In this document: piece by piece, positions 42,995 to 52,455 of the stretch
Numbering within the stretch: the stretch's first letter is position 1
Layout of the letters: each line of letters begins with the position of its first letter
NCBI GenBank assembly: GCA_951812945.1
Contig: CATOTB010000001.1
Span: 186,001-250,000 of the forward strand
Length of the DNA stretch: 64,000 nt
Source: Candidatus Dadabacteria bacterium
Lineage (GTDB): Bacteria; Desulfobacterota_D; UBA1144; Nemesobacterales; Nemesobacteraceae
Reading direction: 5' to 3'
Notes under the pieces: model-generated
The model's database searches: none
What the model saw: the letters and a program-made list of their open reading frames with translations, nothing else
Told to the model about the DNA's origin: nothing
Translations under genes and position numbers: made by a program

Positions 42995-45850
42995 TCACCG
43001 GCCGCAGCATTTTTTGTATTTCTTGCCGCTGCCACAAGGGCACGGGCTGTTTCGACCGACTTTTTTCTGCGTTCTCCTGACCGGGGTCTTGGCCTTTTCT
43101 TCAGCGCCTTCTCCCCGCCCGAGCACCATCTTCCTCTCCTCAAGCTCTCTTTTGCGCTCAAGCTCCTCGATCTGTTCTTCGCTCGCAGGCTGTATCCTGA
43201 ACAGATTGGAGGAAACGTCCGCCTTGAACTTGTCCATCATTAAAGTGAACATTTCAAACCCCTCTTTGGTGTACTCCCGAAGGGGGTCTTTCTGCGCATA
43301 TCCCCTGAGCCCGACCCCTTCCCTGAGGTGATCCATGTTAAGAAGATGGTCCTTCCAGAGATAGTCGATGTGCTGAAGCATGACGTAGCGTTCGACCTGC
43401 GTTAGGTGTTCAGAACCTATACGCTCTTCCTTCTCCCGGTACGCCGCGATCAGCTTCTCGACGACTTCATCCGTTATGGCTTCCCCGTCCGCCTTTGCGG
43501 AAGCCGCAATTTCAATCTCGGTTCCGAAAATTCTCCCTAGAACTTCGCGGAGCTCGGAGAAATCAGACTCCGCGCTGTCGTCCCGCTGCGCCAGATAACT
43601 GTCCACTACTTCCCGCACAATATCTTCTGAAAACAAAAAAAGCATTTCTCTCAGGCTCTCGCCGCCTTCTAGGATTTCGCGGCGCTGCTTGTAGACAACG
43701 TCTCTCTGGGTGTTGAGGACGTCGTCGTACCTGAGAAGGTGTTTACGTATGTCGAAATTCCTGCCCTCAACCTTTTTCTGCGCGTTTTCAATCGACTTGC
43801 TTATCATCGAGTGCTCGATCGGTTCCCCTTCCTGCCACCCTAGCTTATCCATAACCCCCGTTATTCTCTCGGAGGCGAAAATGCGCATCAGGTCGTCTTC
43901 AAGCGAGACATAGAATCTTGAAGAACCGTCATCCCCCTGCCTCCCCGCTCTTCCCCGGAACTGGTTGTCTATCCTTCTCGCCTCGTGTCTTTCGACCGAG
44001 AGGATGTGGAGTCCTCCGAGCTCCTTCACTTTCTCTTTTTCCGAATCGCAGATCGATTTCGCCTCGAAAAGCGCCTCCTCGTATTGCTTCGGATCCGCTT
44101 CCTCGGGCTGGACCCGAAACTCCTTCCTGAGAATATCCCTCGCAAGAAACTCCGGGTTTCCGCCGAGCAGTATGTCCGTTCCCCTCCCCGCCATGTTGGT
44201 CGCTATGGTTATGGCTCCAATCCTGCCCGCCTGGGCGACGACCTCGGCCTCTTTTCCGTGCTGCTTGGCATTTAGGATGTTGTGCCCAAGGCCTATTTTC
44301 TCAAGGTATTCGCTCAGTTTTTCCGACTGCTCGATCGAGGAAGTGCCGACAAGCACCGGCCGGCCGGCGGAATTCATTTCCTTTATCTCGGAGCACGTGG
44401 CGTTGAACTTCTCGCGCTCGGTCTTGTAGACAACATCGTTGTGATCCTTCCTTATAAGCGGCTTGTGGGTCGGTATCACGGTAACGTCAAGATCGTATAT
44501 GTGCTTGAACTCAAACGCTTCTGTGTCGGCGGTACCGGTCATCCCGGCAAGCTTTCTGTACATCCTGAAATAGTTCTGGATGGTTATGGTGGCCATCGTC
44601 TGGTTCTCGCTTTCGATTTCCACCCCTTCCTTGGCCTCGACCGCCTGGTGAAGCCCGTCGCTCCACCTGCGCCCCGGCATGAGCCTTCCCGTGAACTCGT
44701 CGACTATCACCACCTTTCCGTCCTGCATCATGTAGTCCACGTCGCGGCTGAAAAGGGTGTTGGCCTTAAGGGACTGGTTCACGTGGTGGAGAGTCTTGAG
44801 GTTTACGGGGTCGTAGAGGTTCGGGACGTCAAGGGCTCTTTCCACCTTGGAGACACCCTCTTCGCTGAGGTCAACCTGTCTTGATTTCTCGTCCACCGTG
44901 AAGTCGTTTTCCTTCGAGAGCGTTCTCACCACTTTGTCCACCTTGTAGTAAAGATCCGTGGAGTCTTCAGATGGCCCCGAAATTATAAGCGGGGTTCTCG
45001 CCTCGTCTATTAGAATGCTGTCTACCTCGTCCACTATGGCGAAATTGTGGCCGCGCTGAACGTAATCCTCAAGGGAGAATTTCATGTTGTCGCGCAGGTA
45101 ATCAAAACCGAACTCGTTATTGGTGCCGTAGGTAATATCCGCCCCGTAGGAATCCTGTCTTGAAGAAGGCTCCAGGCAGGTCTTGAAGGAATTTATGATC
45201 TCGAGGTTTTTTTCGGGAAGAATGTCGCTTGCTAGGTACTCGTTCGGCCACGCGGTCAGGTTTTTCTCTATGGACTCCTCAGCCCGCCCAGGATCCTCCC
45301 AGGCAAGCACGTAGGACGCGTCATGATTTATAACTCCGACTTTCATGTCCAAAACCATGAAAATCGGCGACATCCACGCGGCGTCCCTAGCAGCCAAGTA
45401 ATCGTTTACGGTGATCAGATGGGAACCGGACCCCGTGAGGGCGTTTAGGTAAAGGGGCAGGACGGCCACAAGCGTCTTTCCTTCCCCCGTTCTCATCTCG
45501 GCTATTCTGCCCTTGTGAAGAACTATCCCCCCTATCATCTGGACGTCGAAATGCCTCATGGCTATAGTCCTTCTCGACGCTTCCCTCACGACCGCAAAAG
45601 CCTCGGGCAGAACCTCTTCGAGAACCTGCTCCATCTCCGCGAAATATTTCTCGTCGGCCAGGTCTCCGTTCGGGCCGAGGCGGGAGCGGACCAGTTCCCG
45701 GAACTGCGCGGTCTTCTCGCGAAGATCCGGTGTGGGCACTCCGACCAGCGTCTCCTCAAGGGCATTTATACGCTCGGCCAGAACGCCGAGCTTTTTAACT
45801 TCCCTCTCGTTCTGCGAGCCGACTATTTTTTTTAGCACGTAAGAAATCAT
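42995..45850 (-). CDS. secA: Preprotein translocase ATPase SecA
   Basis: 951 residues. Motor of the Sec pathway. MRTGEGKTLVAVLPLYLNAL (Walker A, about residue 105), VDEVDSILIDEARTPLIISG (Walker B), VDEFTGRLMPGRRWSDGLHQ, TNMAGRGTDILLGGNPE and FRGRAGRQGDDGSSRFYVSL (motif VI) are all present, and the C-terminus ends with a zinc SEC-C motif RNSPCPCGSGKKYKKCCGR. An insertion of about 60 residues follows the AARDAAWMSP motif (WEDPGRAEESIEKNLTAWP), as in several Gram-negative and Bacteroidetes-like SecA proteins. First gene of a secA plus small membrane protein unit. Confidence 0.97.
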   Translation of the reverse strand: MISYVLKKIVGSQNEREVKKLGVLAERINALEETLVGVPTPDLREKTAQFRELVRSRLGPNGDLADEKYFAEMEQVLEEVLPEAFAVVREASRRTIAMRHFDVQMIGGIVLHKGRIAEMRTGEGKTLVAVLPLYLNALTGSGSHLITVNDYLAARDAAWMSPIFMVLDMKVGVINHDASYVLAWEDPGRAEESIEKNLTAWPNEYLASDILPEKNLEIINSFKTCLEPSSRQDSYGADITYGTNNEFGFDYLRDNMKFSLEDYVQRGHNFAIVDEVDSILIDEARTPLIISGPSEDSTDLYYKVDKVVRTLSKENDFTVDEKSRQVDLSEEGVSKVERALDVPNLYDPVNLKTLHHVNQSLKANTLFSRDVDYMMQDGKVVIVDEFTGRLMPGRRWSDGLHQAVEAKEGVEIESENQTMATITIQNYFRMYRKLAGMTGTADTEAFEFKHIYDLDVTVIPTHKPLIRKDHNDVVYKTEREKFNATCSEIKEMNSAGRPVLVGTSSIEQSEKLSEYLEKIGLGHNILNAKQHGKEAEVVAQAGRIGAITIATNMAGRGTDILLGGNPEFLARDILRKEFRVQPEEADPKQYEEALFEAKSICDSEKEKVKELGGLHILSVERHEARRIDNQFRGRAGRQGDDGSSRFYVSLEDDLMRIFASERITGVMDKLGWQEGEPIEHSMISKSIENAQKKVEGRNFDIRKHLLRYDDVLNTQRDVVYKQRREILEGGESLREMLFLFSEDIVREVVDSYLAQRDDSAESDFSELREVLGRIFGTEIEIAASAKADGEAITDEVVEKLIAAYREKEERIGSEHLTQVERYVMLQHIDYLWKDHLLNMDHLREGVGLRGYAQKDPLREYTKEGFEMFTLMMDKFKADVSSNLFRIQPASEEQIEELERKRELEERKMVLGRGEGAEEKAKTPVRRTQKKVGRNSPCPCGSGKKYKKCCGR

Positions 45851-45962
45851 GTGCCGAAGTGGTCTCCTTTCCTACTGGGTCCCGAGACATCCGGGAACAG
45901 TCCTCTTAAAACAGTGTAATAATCCGTGGGAAATAGACAAGGAAATTTCTCTTGGGGCGGAT

Positions 45963-48900
45963 TCAGGCGTCAAGCTTCACGCTTACCACCCTTGATGCGG
46001 CGGTGCCGTCTGTGGTTATGCCTATAAGCGCGCCGGCCTGCTGCATGGTTGTCCTGTTATGCGTGATAACGGCCACTTGGGAGTGGGTAGATATCTGGTT
46101 TAGGATCTTGTTGAACCTAACGGTGTTCAGCTCATCGAGCGCGGCGTCTATTTCGTCGAGAAAGATAAAGGGAACGGGTTTTACTAGGCACGCGGAGATT
46201 ATGACCGCTATGGCCGAGAGCGCCTTTTCTCCTCCTGAGAGCAGGTTTATGGGCTGGAACCTCTTTCCTCCGGGCCTGATCATGACTTCCACTCCGGTTT
46301 CAAGCAGGTTCGCGGGGTCTGTAAGCTCAAGGCGCGCCTCCCCGTTTTCGAAAAGCTTGCCGAAGGTCTCGCTGAATTTCCTGTTCACGGTCTCAAACGC
46401 CTCCCGGAACCTCGAAATCGACTCCCTGTCGAGTTTTCTTATCGCACTTTCAAGGTAATCAAGCGCCCGGGCAAGATCGTCGGTCTGGCGCTGGAGAAAA
46501 CCGTTTCTCTCCTCAAGCTGCTCGTATTCCTCGGGCGCAAGAAGGTTTACGGGACCGAAATTCTCTACGCGCCGCCGAAGGGTCCTAAGTTCCCTCTCCC
46601 TCTCGGATATCGAAACACGGGAGAGGTCAGGATCCTGCGAGGCATCAGGGGAATCTTCACCGAATGCCTCCTGGTACTGTTCACTTAGATATCCAAACTC
46701 GTCCTCAGCGCGTTCAAGCTGCGCCTGCGCTGTGGCAAGCTGTTCTCTTCGCGATGAAAGTTCCCTTGAGGCGGCTTCAAACTCCTCTTCGCTTCTCTGG
46801 AGATCCTCTGCGTAGCGCGATACTTTTTCCCTGAATTCCCCGAAGGATTCCTCCCTTAAGCCGAGATCGCGGCATATTTTTTCAAACTCCTCTTCCGCCT
46901 CCCGTTTTGACACGGAAAGCGCCTCCCTTTCGCGCTCTTTAAGCTCCACGTCCTTTCTTCGAAGCGAAAGCTTCTCGTTTATAACCGCCTTTATTCTTTC
47001 GGCTTCCGATTTCTCGTGTTCAAGGGCCTTTTCCCTCTCGAGAACCCCGGCGTTATCTATCCTGAGTTTCGTGATTCTCTCCTGAAGCGCTTTTTCCTCC
47101 TCGGCGAACTCGAGTGCCCGTTTTTCAATTTCCCCGTATTTTGACTCGAGAGTGCTTCTTTGACCGTCAAGCTGCTCTATAAGCGATCCCATTTCCTCAA
47201 TGGTGCGGTTCTTGCTCCCGAGCTTGCGCTCAAGTTCATCGCGCTGTGCGCCGAGGTTGGCGATTCTTGTCTCAAGATCCTCTATTCTGGTCTCCACGTT
47301 TGAGCGGTCCTTTACGTTTTCGACCGAGTTTATTTCGCAGCGCCGAAGAAGCTCCCCAACCTCAGTGCGACGGCTCTCAAGCGCATCCATCTCCTCGCGA
47401 AGGGCCTTGCAGGACGCCTCCAGTTCCGTGACATGGGCTGAGAGGGTCTGTGTCTGCTCCTCAAGCTCCTCTATTTCTCTTTTTCTCTCAAACACGCCCG
47501 CAGAGGATTTCCCCCCTGTTATTGCTCCCTGGGAATCAACGTAGTCCCCTTCAAGGGTGGCGAAGCACGCGCCGTTTCCCGTCCGGTTCTTAAGCCTGAT
47601 GGCTTCCCGCAGGTCGGAAGTTACGTAGACTTCCTGGAGCATCGAATCGACGAGGTTCTTTTCTATAACCTTCACGTCGAGGAGACCGTTAAGGGAGGTT
47701 GCCTCCGGCTTTGTGTGGCCGTTTGCCCCGTTTCCGTTGCCCGCGCCGTTTCTTGCGAACCGGTCCGTAGCCGGTATGAATGTTCCCCTTCCCGCGTCAA
47801 ACTCCCTCAGAAGCTCAACCGCGGCGACCGCCTCCGTGCTTCCCTCGACCACTATCCAGTTGAGTTTTTCCCCGAAGGCCGCTTCGACCGCTCTTTCGTA
47901 GCTTCTCGGAACGGAGACGAAATCGGAAACGACCCCCAGCACGCCTCTTTGCTTGCGCTCAAGCACGAACTTGCGCGTGGCGTCGGGAAGCCACTCGTAA
48001 TTGCTCTGTATTTTGTTAAGGGCCTCCATCCTTGAGACGCAGTCTTTTTTTCTGCCTTCAAGGCCCCTCAGTTCCCCGAGTTTCTTCTCGTGCTCGACCC
48101 TGAGATCGTAAAGACGCGAATCGACCTCCTCTTTTTCCTTGGCGGCCGAGGTGAACTCGTTTTTTATTTCACCTTCCCGGCGGCGAAGTGAGGCAAGCCG
48201 GTTCTCGCACTCGAGTTTTTCAAGCCCCAAAGCGGAAACTTCTCCGTCAAGCGCCTCTTTTTTCTCCGCAAGTTCTTCAAGCTCCTTCGAGAAAGCGCCT
48301 ATGGTGCTTCCAAGCGAACTTCTCCTTGTCATCACGTCAGAGAGCAGGTTCCCCGTTTCCTCAAGCTCCTTTTTGCCACGCTCCCATTCGCTTTTGAGGG
48401 CCGCAAGGTTGTTCTCCTCGCGCGAAATCTCCTCGGAGGCCGAGAGACGGGTGTTTTTAAGTTCTCCGGACTGGCGCTCGGCTCGGCTGCTTTTCGCCTC
48501 CATCTCAGAAACTTCTTGCCCGAGGCCTTCTATCTCGGCTTCTATGTTCGCTACGTAGCCCGAAATCCCGGTGATCTCCCGTTCAATCGAGCCTCTGCGG
48601 TATTCATTTTCCTTTTTCTGCGCCCGAAGCTCGTAGATTTCCTTCTCAAGGGACCCGAGCTGCTGACCTGAGACGGAGTTTTTCTCCCTGGCGCTTTGAA
48701 GCAGCCCGCGGCGCTCTTCCACTCCGGTGTCTGCCGAGAGTACCAGCTGCTCTATTCCGAGCTTTTTTTCAAGAAGTGTTTTTCTCCGCTGCTCCGAGTT
48801 TGAGAACTTGGCCGAGAGGACATCGAACTCAAGCGAGCGGGCGCGTTCGGTAAGCTCCCCGTACTGCCTAGCGCGGTTTGCCTGCAGTGCCACGGCCTCG

Positions 48901-49496
48901 ATGCGATCTGACACCTCGCGCTTCATGTCAAGAACGCGCGTGAGATTCTCCTTGGTCGACTCTATTCTGCTCCGGGTTTCCTTTCTCCTGAGCTTGTACT
49001 TCTCAATTCCCGCGACTTCCTCTATGAACTTCCTTTTCTCTTCGGGCTTTGACATTATGAAGGACTCGATCTGGCCCTGCTCGACGATCGAATAGGCCCT
49101 CGCGCCCACTCCGGTGTCAAGAAGCATCTCTGTTATGTCTTTGAGACGGCATTTAACCCCGTTTATGCTGTATTCGCTTTCTCCCGAACGGTAAAGCTTC
49201 CTCCGGATTCTGACTTCCTCGAAACCGAAGCCCTCCACCCCCTCGAGAATCAGGGACACGTCGGCCATGCCCAGGGGCTTCAGTTCGGCGCTTCCGTTGG
49301 AGATAACGTCTTCCATGCCACCAGCGCGCAGCAGTCTCGGGTTATGTTCGCCGATTACCCACTTGATGGCGTCAAGAATGTTGGACTTTCCGCAGCCGTT
49401 GGGACCGACTATGGCGGTTATGCCCTCGGAGAGATCTATCTTTGTTTTCAGGTAAAAAGATTTAAAACCTGCTATTTCAAGCGCTTTAATTCTCAT
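45963..49496 (-). CDS. smc: Chromosome segregation ATPase SMC
   Basis: 1177 residues from the ATG at 49496, where the protein begins MRIKALEIAGFKSF as usual; a GTG at 49529 adds 11 residues and cannot be excluded, and no clear Shine-Dalgarno decides. Walker A GPNGCGKSNILDAIKWVIG, long coiled coil (about 160-490), hinge (about 500-650, AAFGEKLNWIVVEG to GACFATLEGDYVDSQGAITGG), second coiled coil, signature LLSGGEKALSAIAV and Walker B PFIFLDEIDAALDE. Condensin acting with ScpA/B and usually loaded at parS sites; a parS lies in this window at 62.65 kb. Confidence 0.96.
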   Translation of the reverse strand: MRIKALEIAGFKSFYLKTKIDLSEGITAIVGPNGCGKSNILDAIKWVIGEHNPRLLRAGGMEDVISNGSAELKPLGMADVSLILEGVEGFGFEEVRIRRKLYRSGESEYSINGVKCRLKDITEMLLDTGVGARAYSIVEQGQIESFIMSKPEEKRKFIEEVAGIEKYKLRRKETRSRIESTKENLTRVLDMKREVSDRIEAVALQANRARQYGELTERARSLEFDVLSAKFSNSEQRRKTLLEKKLGIEQLVLSADTGVEERRGLLQSAREKNSVSGQQLGSLEKEIYELRAQKKENEYRRGSIEREITGISGYVANIEAEIEGLGQEVSEMEAKSSRAERQSGELKNTRLSASEEISREENNLAALKSEWERGKKELEETGNLLSDVMTRRSSLGSTIGAFSKELEELAEKKEALDGEVSALGLEKLECENRLASLRRREGEIKNEFTSAAKEKEEVDSRLYDLRVEHEKKLGELRGLEGRKKDCVSRMEALNKIQSNYEWLPDATRKFVLERKQRGVLGVVSDFVSVPRSYERAVEAAFGEKLNWIVVEGSTEAVAAVELLREFDAGRGTFIPATDRFARNGAGNGNGANGHTKPEATSLNGLLDVKVIEKNLVDSMLQEVYVTSDLREAIRLKNRTGNGACFATLEGDYVDSQGAITGGKSSAGVFERKREIEELEEQTQTLSAHVTELEASCKALREEMDALESRRTEVGELLRRCEINSVENVKDRSNVETRIEDLETRIANLGAQRDELERKLGSKNRTIEEMGSLIEQLDGQRSTLESKYGEIEKRALEFAEEEKALQERITKLRIDNAGVLEREKALEHEKSEAERIKAVINEKLSLRRKDVELKEREREALSVSKREAEEEFEKICRDLGLREESFGEFREKVSRYAEDLQRSEEEFEAASRELSSRREQLATAQAQLERAEDEFGYLSEQYQEAFGEDSPDASQDPDLSRVSISERERELRTLRRRVENFGPVNLLAPEEYEQLEERNGFLQRQTDDLARALDYLESAIRKLDRESISRFREAFETVNRKFSETFGKLFENGEARLELTDPANLLETGVEVMIRPGGKRFQPINLLSGGEKALSAIAVIISACLVKPVPFIFLDEIDAALDELNTVRFNKILNQISTHSQVAVITHNRTTMQQAGALIGITTDGTAASRVVSVKLDA

Positions 49497-49704
49497 GGGA
49501 GAACCGCGGCCCGGCATCGTGACGTTCACGTGTGCCGCCGCCTGTTTTGCGCAAAATCCTTGCCCTAATCGGGAAAGTTAAAATTCCCGCATCAATTTTT
49601 AGAAGCCCTGACGGGGCCAGAATCTGAAGAAAGCCGCCGGGATACGGATTAGGCGGTATGTGAAAAAAGATTCCTTGTCAATCATGGTCTTCCGGTCAAT
49701 AATC

Positions 49705-49734
49705 ATTATACCATAAATCCCGGGATATTTTCAA
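49705..49734 (-). promoter_or_regulatory. Promoter of smc
   Basis: TTGAAA (49729-49734), 18-nt spacer, extended -10 TGGTATAAT with TATAAT at 49705-49710, on the minus strand just after the upstream gene. Gives a long leader of about 200 nt before smc. Confidence 0.6.
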
Positions 49735-49750
49735 ATTCCCGTGCGGGAAA

Positions 49751-51343
49751 TTACCCTCCCCGGGGAAAGAGGTTCTTGTTGGGTGAGATTTTGGAGTTTT
49801 CCCGAAGGTTCTCAAGCAGCCCTTCGACCACACGGGCCTTCCGCGCCGAGACCTCACGCCGCCTGAAGGAATCCTTCTCAAGCCCGAAGGCACCGCTGTC
49901 AACGGACTTTGTGTCCGCAAGCGATACTATGTAGAAAGTCTCCCCGGACCTGTAAACGCGATCCGGTGTCGACCGGTTGCTTCTGAGACCGAAGACATCG
50001 GAGACGAAATCCCCGGATTCGGCCCCTAAAGGATTCTCAGCCCTTGTGAAAAAACCGGTCTCCTCAACGAAAAGACCCAGGGACTTGGCGGCCGCAGCAA
50101 AACTCTTGCCCGAGGCCTTTATTTTTCCGAGATTGTCCCCGGCGGATTCCCTTGCACTCTCGACGGCTTTTTCCCTTTTAAGGGCCCCGAGAATCTCCCC
50201 GCGCACGGACTCAACCGCTGAGCGCCTTGAGGACTCGACGCCGGTCACTTCAAAAAACCAGGTGAAATCCCGAAGAACCACGTTTGAAAGTCTTTTTTTC
50301 TTAACGGAAAAAGCCTCTCTTCTTATGGCCCCTGGAACGTCTCCGCCCACGCCCCCGAGAGTAAACTCAGCGGTTTCCCGCACCTCAAGAGAGCTTTTTT
50401 CGGAAAGAAGGTCGGAAAAGGAGCGTTTCTTGCGGAGGAACTCCTCAAGGAACTGGTCGTAAAGAAGCTGGGACTTGCCCTCGACGAGCTGCTTTTTTAT
50501 CTCCGGCTTCACTTCATCAAAAGGTTTGGGGGTCCCTTCGGAAGCGAATTCCTCCGGGTAAGTCCTGTAGTAGGCCTCGATTTCCTCATCGGAGACCTCG
50601 GCATCCGCGGCAAAACCCCCGGAAGCAAGCTTTACGTAGCGCGCCTTTCTTTTCTCGGGCTCCCAGAAAAGATCAGTATTTTCCCTGTAATACCGGGCGA
50701 TTTCCTCTTCGCTTGCCCCCTGCCCCTCAAGGTAGTCTTCGGCCGCAAACGAGACGTAGTGGAGATCGATTTTCTCTTCACGGGTCCTGTAGATGCTTAA
50801 AAGCTCCTCGTCGCTTGCCGTTACCGAACTGTCAACGACCGAAACAAGCTTAGCCACCAGGAGATCCTCCCTGTAGGAATCCTCAAAATCCTTTACGGTG
50901 CGGTTAAGTCCCCTTGAAATAAAATCCCTGTAACGCTCAAAACCGACGAAAGTGCCGTCTATCTGGAAACCGGGATCGTTTCTTATAGCGTCTGAGAGCT
51001 CTTCCTGGCTTACCCTGATTCCAAGCTCGTCCGCTTTCTGGGCAAGCAGCTTCTTGTTGACCAGCGAGTCGATCACGGAAAAGTTCACGTATTCCTGAAG
51101 CTCATCCGAAATTTCCTGGTCGCTTTGGCGCAGGCGGTCAAGCATCGAGTCCCTCAGGTTATAGAACTGCGCGGTGGAGACCTTATCCCCGTTCACCTCG
51201 ACCGCAATTCCGCCGCTTGGGCCCCGCCCTCCGATACTTATTCCTCCCACGTATCCGAAACCGATAACGAAGGTAAAGGCGAGCAGGAGAAGCAGCCCCC
51301 TTGTGAGAAGATTCTGCTTGTTTTTTATGATATCAAACGGCAA
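49751..51343 (-). CDS. PpiD/SurA-like periplasmic folding factor without recognisable parvulin domain
   Basis: 530 residues. N-terminal anchor helix (GLLLLLAFTFVIGFGYVGG, residues 15-33) after a short cytoplasmic tail, then the SurA_N-type chaperone region: VAVEVNGDKVSTAQFYNL, INxLxNKKLLAQKADELGIRVSQ-like segment, FERYRDFISRGLNRTVKDFE. Topology and order match PpiD. The middle, where PpiD has a parvulin domain, lacks the GGDLGW-type motif and appears highly charged (FAADAEVSDEEIEAYYRTYPE). Likely a chaperone at the Sec exit rather than an isomerase; inference. Upstream of smc on the same strand. Confidence 0.75.
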   Translation of the reverse strand: MPFDIIKNKQNLLTRGLLLLLAFTFVIGFGYVGGISIGGRGPSGGIAVEVNGDKVSTAQFYNLRDSMLDRLRQSDQEISDELQEYVNFSVIDSLVNKKLLAQKADELGIRVSQEELSDAIRNDPGFQIDGTFVGFERYRDFISRGLNRTVKDFEDSYREDLLVAKLVSVVDSSVTASDEELLSIYRTREEKIDLHYVSFAAEDYLEGQGASEEEIARYYRENTDLFWEPEKRKARYVKLASGGFAADAEVSDEEIEAYYRTYPEEFASEGTPKPFDEVKPEIKKQLVEGKSQLLYDQFLEEFLRKKRSFSDLLSEKSSLEVRETAEFTLGGVGGDVPGAIRREAFSVKKKRLSNVVLRDFTWFFEVTGVESSRRSAVESVRGEILGALKREKAVESARESAGDNLGKIKASGKSFAAAAKSLGLFVEETGFFTRAENPLGAESGDFVSDVFGLRSNRSTPDRVYRSGETFYIVSLADTKSVDSGAFGLEKDSFRRREVSARKARVVEGLLENLRENSKISPNKNLFPRGG

Positions 51344-51430
51344 CGGGATTTTCCTTGAAAAAACGAATAAACTCTATACGAGCCGGTATCAACTTGCAAG
51401 CCTCCCGCGGGGGCCATGCCGCCCCTCGGC

Positions 51431-51459
51431 TTGACACTGATAAGGCGCTTAAATAGCTT
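51431..51459 (+). promoter_or_regulatory. Promoter of cofD
   Basis: Perfect TTGACA (51431-51436), 17-nt spacer, TAGCTT (51454-51459); ATG 35 nt later. Confidence 0.5.
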
Positions 51460-51494
51460 ACAGGTGAAATGCCCGAGGGCATAACGAAACTCAG

Positions 51495-52448
51495 ATGATA
51501 ACAGCACTTGGCGGCGGAAGCGGAGCCGCGAAATTCCTTAAGGGACTCACGGGGGTAATTCCCCCATCGGAACTCACCGTAATAGTTAACACGGCTGATG
51601 ACATGGACCTTTACGGAATGAGAGTCTCCCCGGACATAGACACCATAATCTACCGGCTTTCGGGAAACATAGATGAGAAAAAAGGGTGGGGACTCCGCGG
51701 CGATACGTTCGAGGTTCTGGCCGCCGCCGCGAGATTCGGCTTTCCGACATGGTTCGGACTCGGTGACAGGGACCTTGCAACCCACCTGTTCAGAAAGGCC
51801 GTAATCGACGCGGGGGGAACCCTGAGCGAATCCACTTCCAAGATAGCGCAGCGCTTCGGCTTAGGAGAAATGCGCATACTGCCCATGAGCGATGACTGGA
51901 TCGAGACATGGATAGAGACGGACCAGGGGGAGATGCATTTCCAAGAATACTACATAAAGCACGCGATGCGCCCCGGGGTTAAAGGCGTTAACATAAAAGG
52001 CGCCCGCGAGGCCGCTCCCGCCCCTGGAGTTCTCGACTCTATAGACAGCGCTGACATGGTGATCATATGCCCGAGCAACCCCATAATCAGCATAGGACCC
52101 ATACTCGAGGTAGGTGGAGTGATGGAAAGGCTCGTTGGCGCGCCGGGACTCAAGGTGGCCGTAAGTCCCCTTATGCGCGGAAAGCCCCTTAAGGGTCCCG
52201 CCGACAAGCTGATGAGAGGATTGGGGATGGAGGCTTCCTCGACACAGGTGGCAAGGCTCTACGCCGATTTTCTTGACATTCTGGTGATTGACCGCTCGGA
52301 TGCGGCAGAGGCAGCTAGCATAAAATTGCTTGGAGTAAACGTTTTCGTTACGGACACGGTGATTCCCGACGAACAAAGTTCAAAACGCCTTTCGCGGGAA
52401 ATTCTTGATTTTGTGGAATCTCTGGGGAGACGGCGCGCTTCGCCCTAG
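51495..52448 (+). CDS. cofD: 2-phospho-L-lactate transferase (F420 biosynthesis)
   Basis: 317 residues. Joins the lactyl (or enolpyruvyl/phosphoglyceryl) phosphate to Fo, making the F420-0 core. MITALGGGSGAAKFLKGLTG, VIVNTADDMDLYGMRVSPDID, LGDRDLATHLFR and CPSNPIISIGPILEV are the CofD blocks. Shows that this organism makes F420 or a variant. The partner CofE, CofC and CofGH genes are not here. Divergent from ppiD-like, convergent with the sucrase/ferredoxin-like gene. Confidence 0.93.
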   Translation: MITALGGGSGAAKFLKGLTGVIPPSELTVIVNTADDMDLYGMRVSPDIDTIIYRLSGNIDEKKGWGLRGDTFEVLAAAARFGFPTWFGLGDRDLATHLFRKAVIDAGGTLSESTSKIAQRFGLGEMRILPMSDDWIETWIETDQGEMHFQEYYIKHAMRPGVKGVNIKGAREAAPAPGVLDSIDSADMVIICPSNPIISIGPILEVGGVMERLVGAPGLKVAVSPLMRGKPLKGPADKLMRGLGMEASSTQVARLYADFLDILVIDRSDAAEAASIKLLGVNVFVTDTVIPDEQSSKRLSREILDFVESLGRRRASP

Positions 52449-52455
52449 GGAGCGA

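Noticed and set aside
44282..44884. 200-codon plus-strand frame in secA
   Set aside because: Antisense shadow of secA; no start site and no family.
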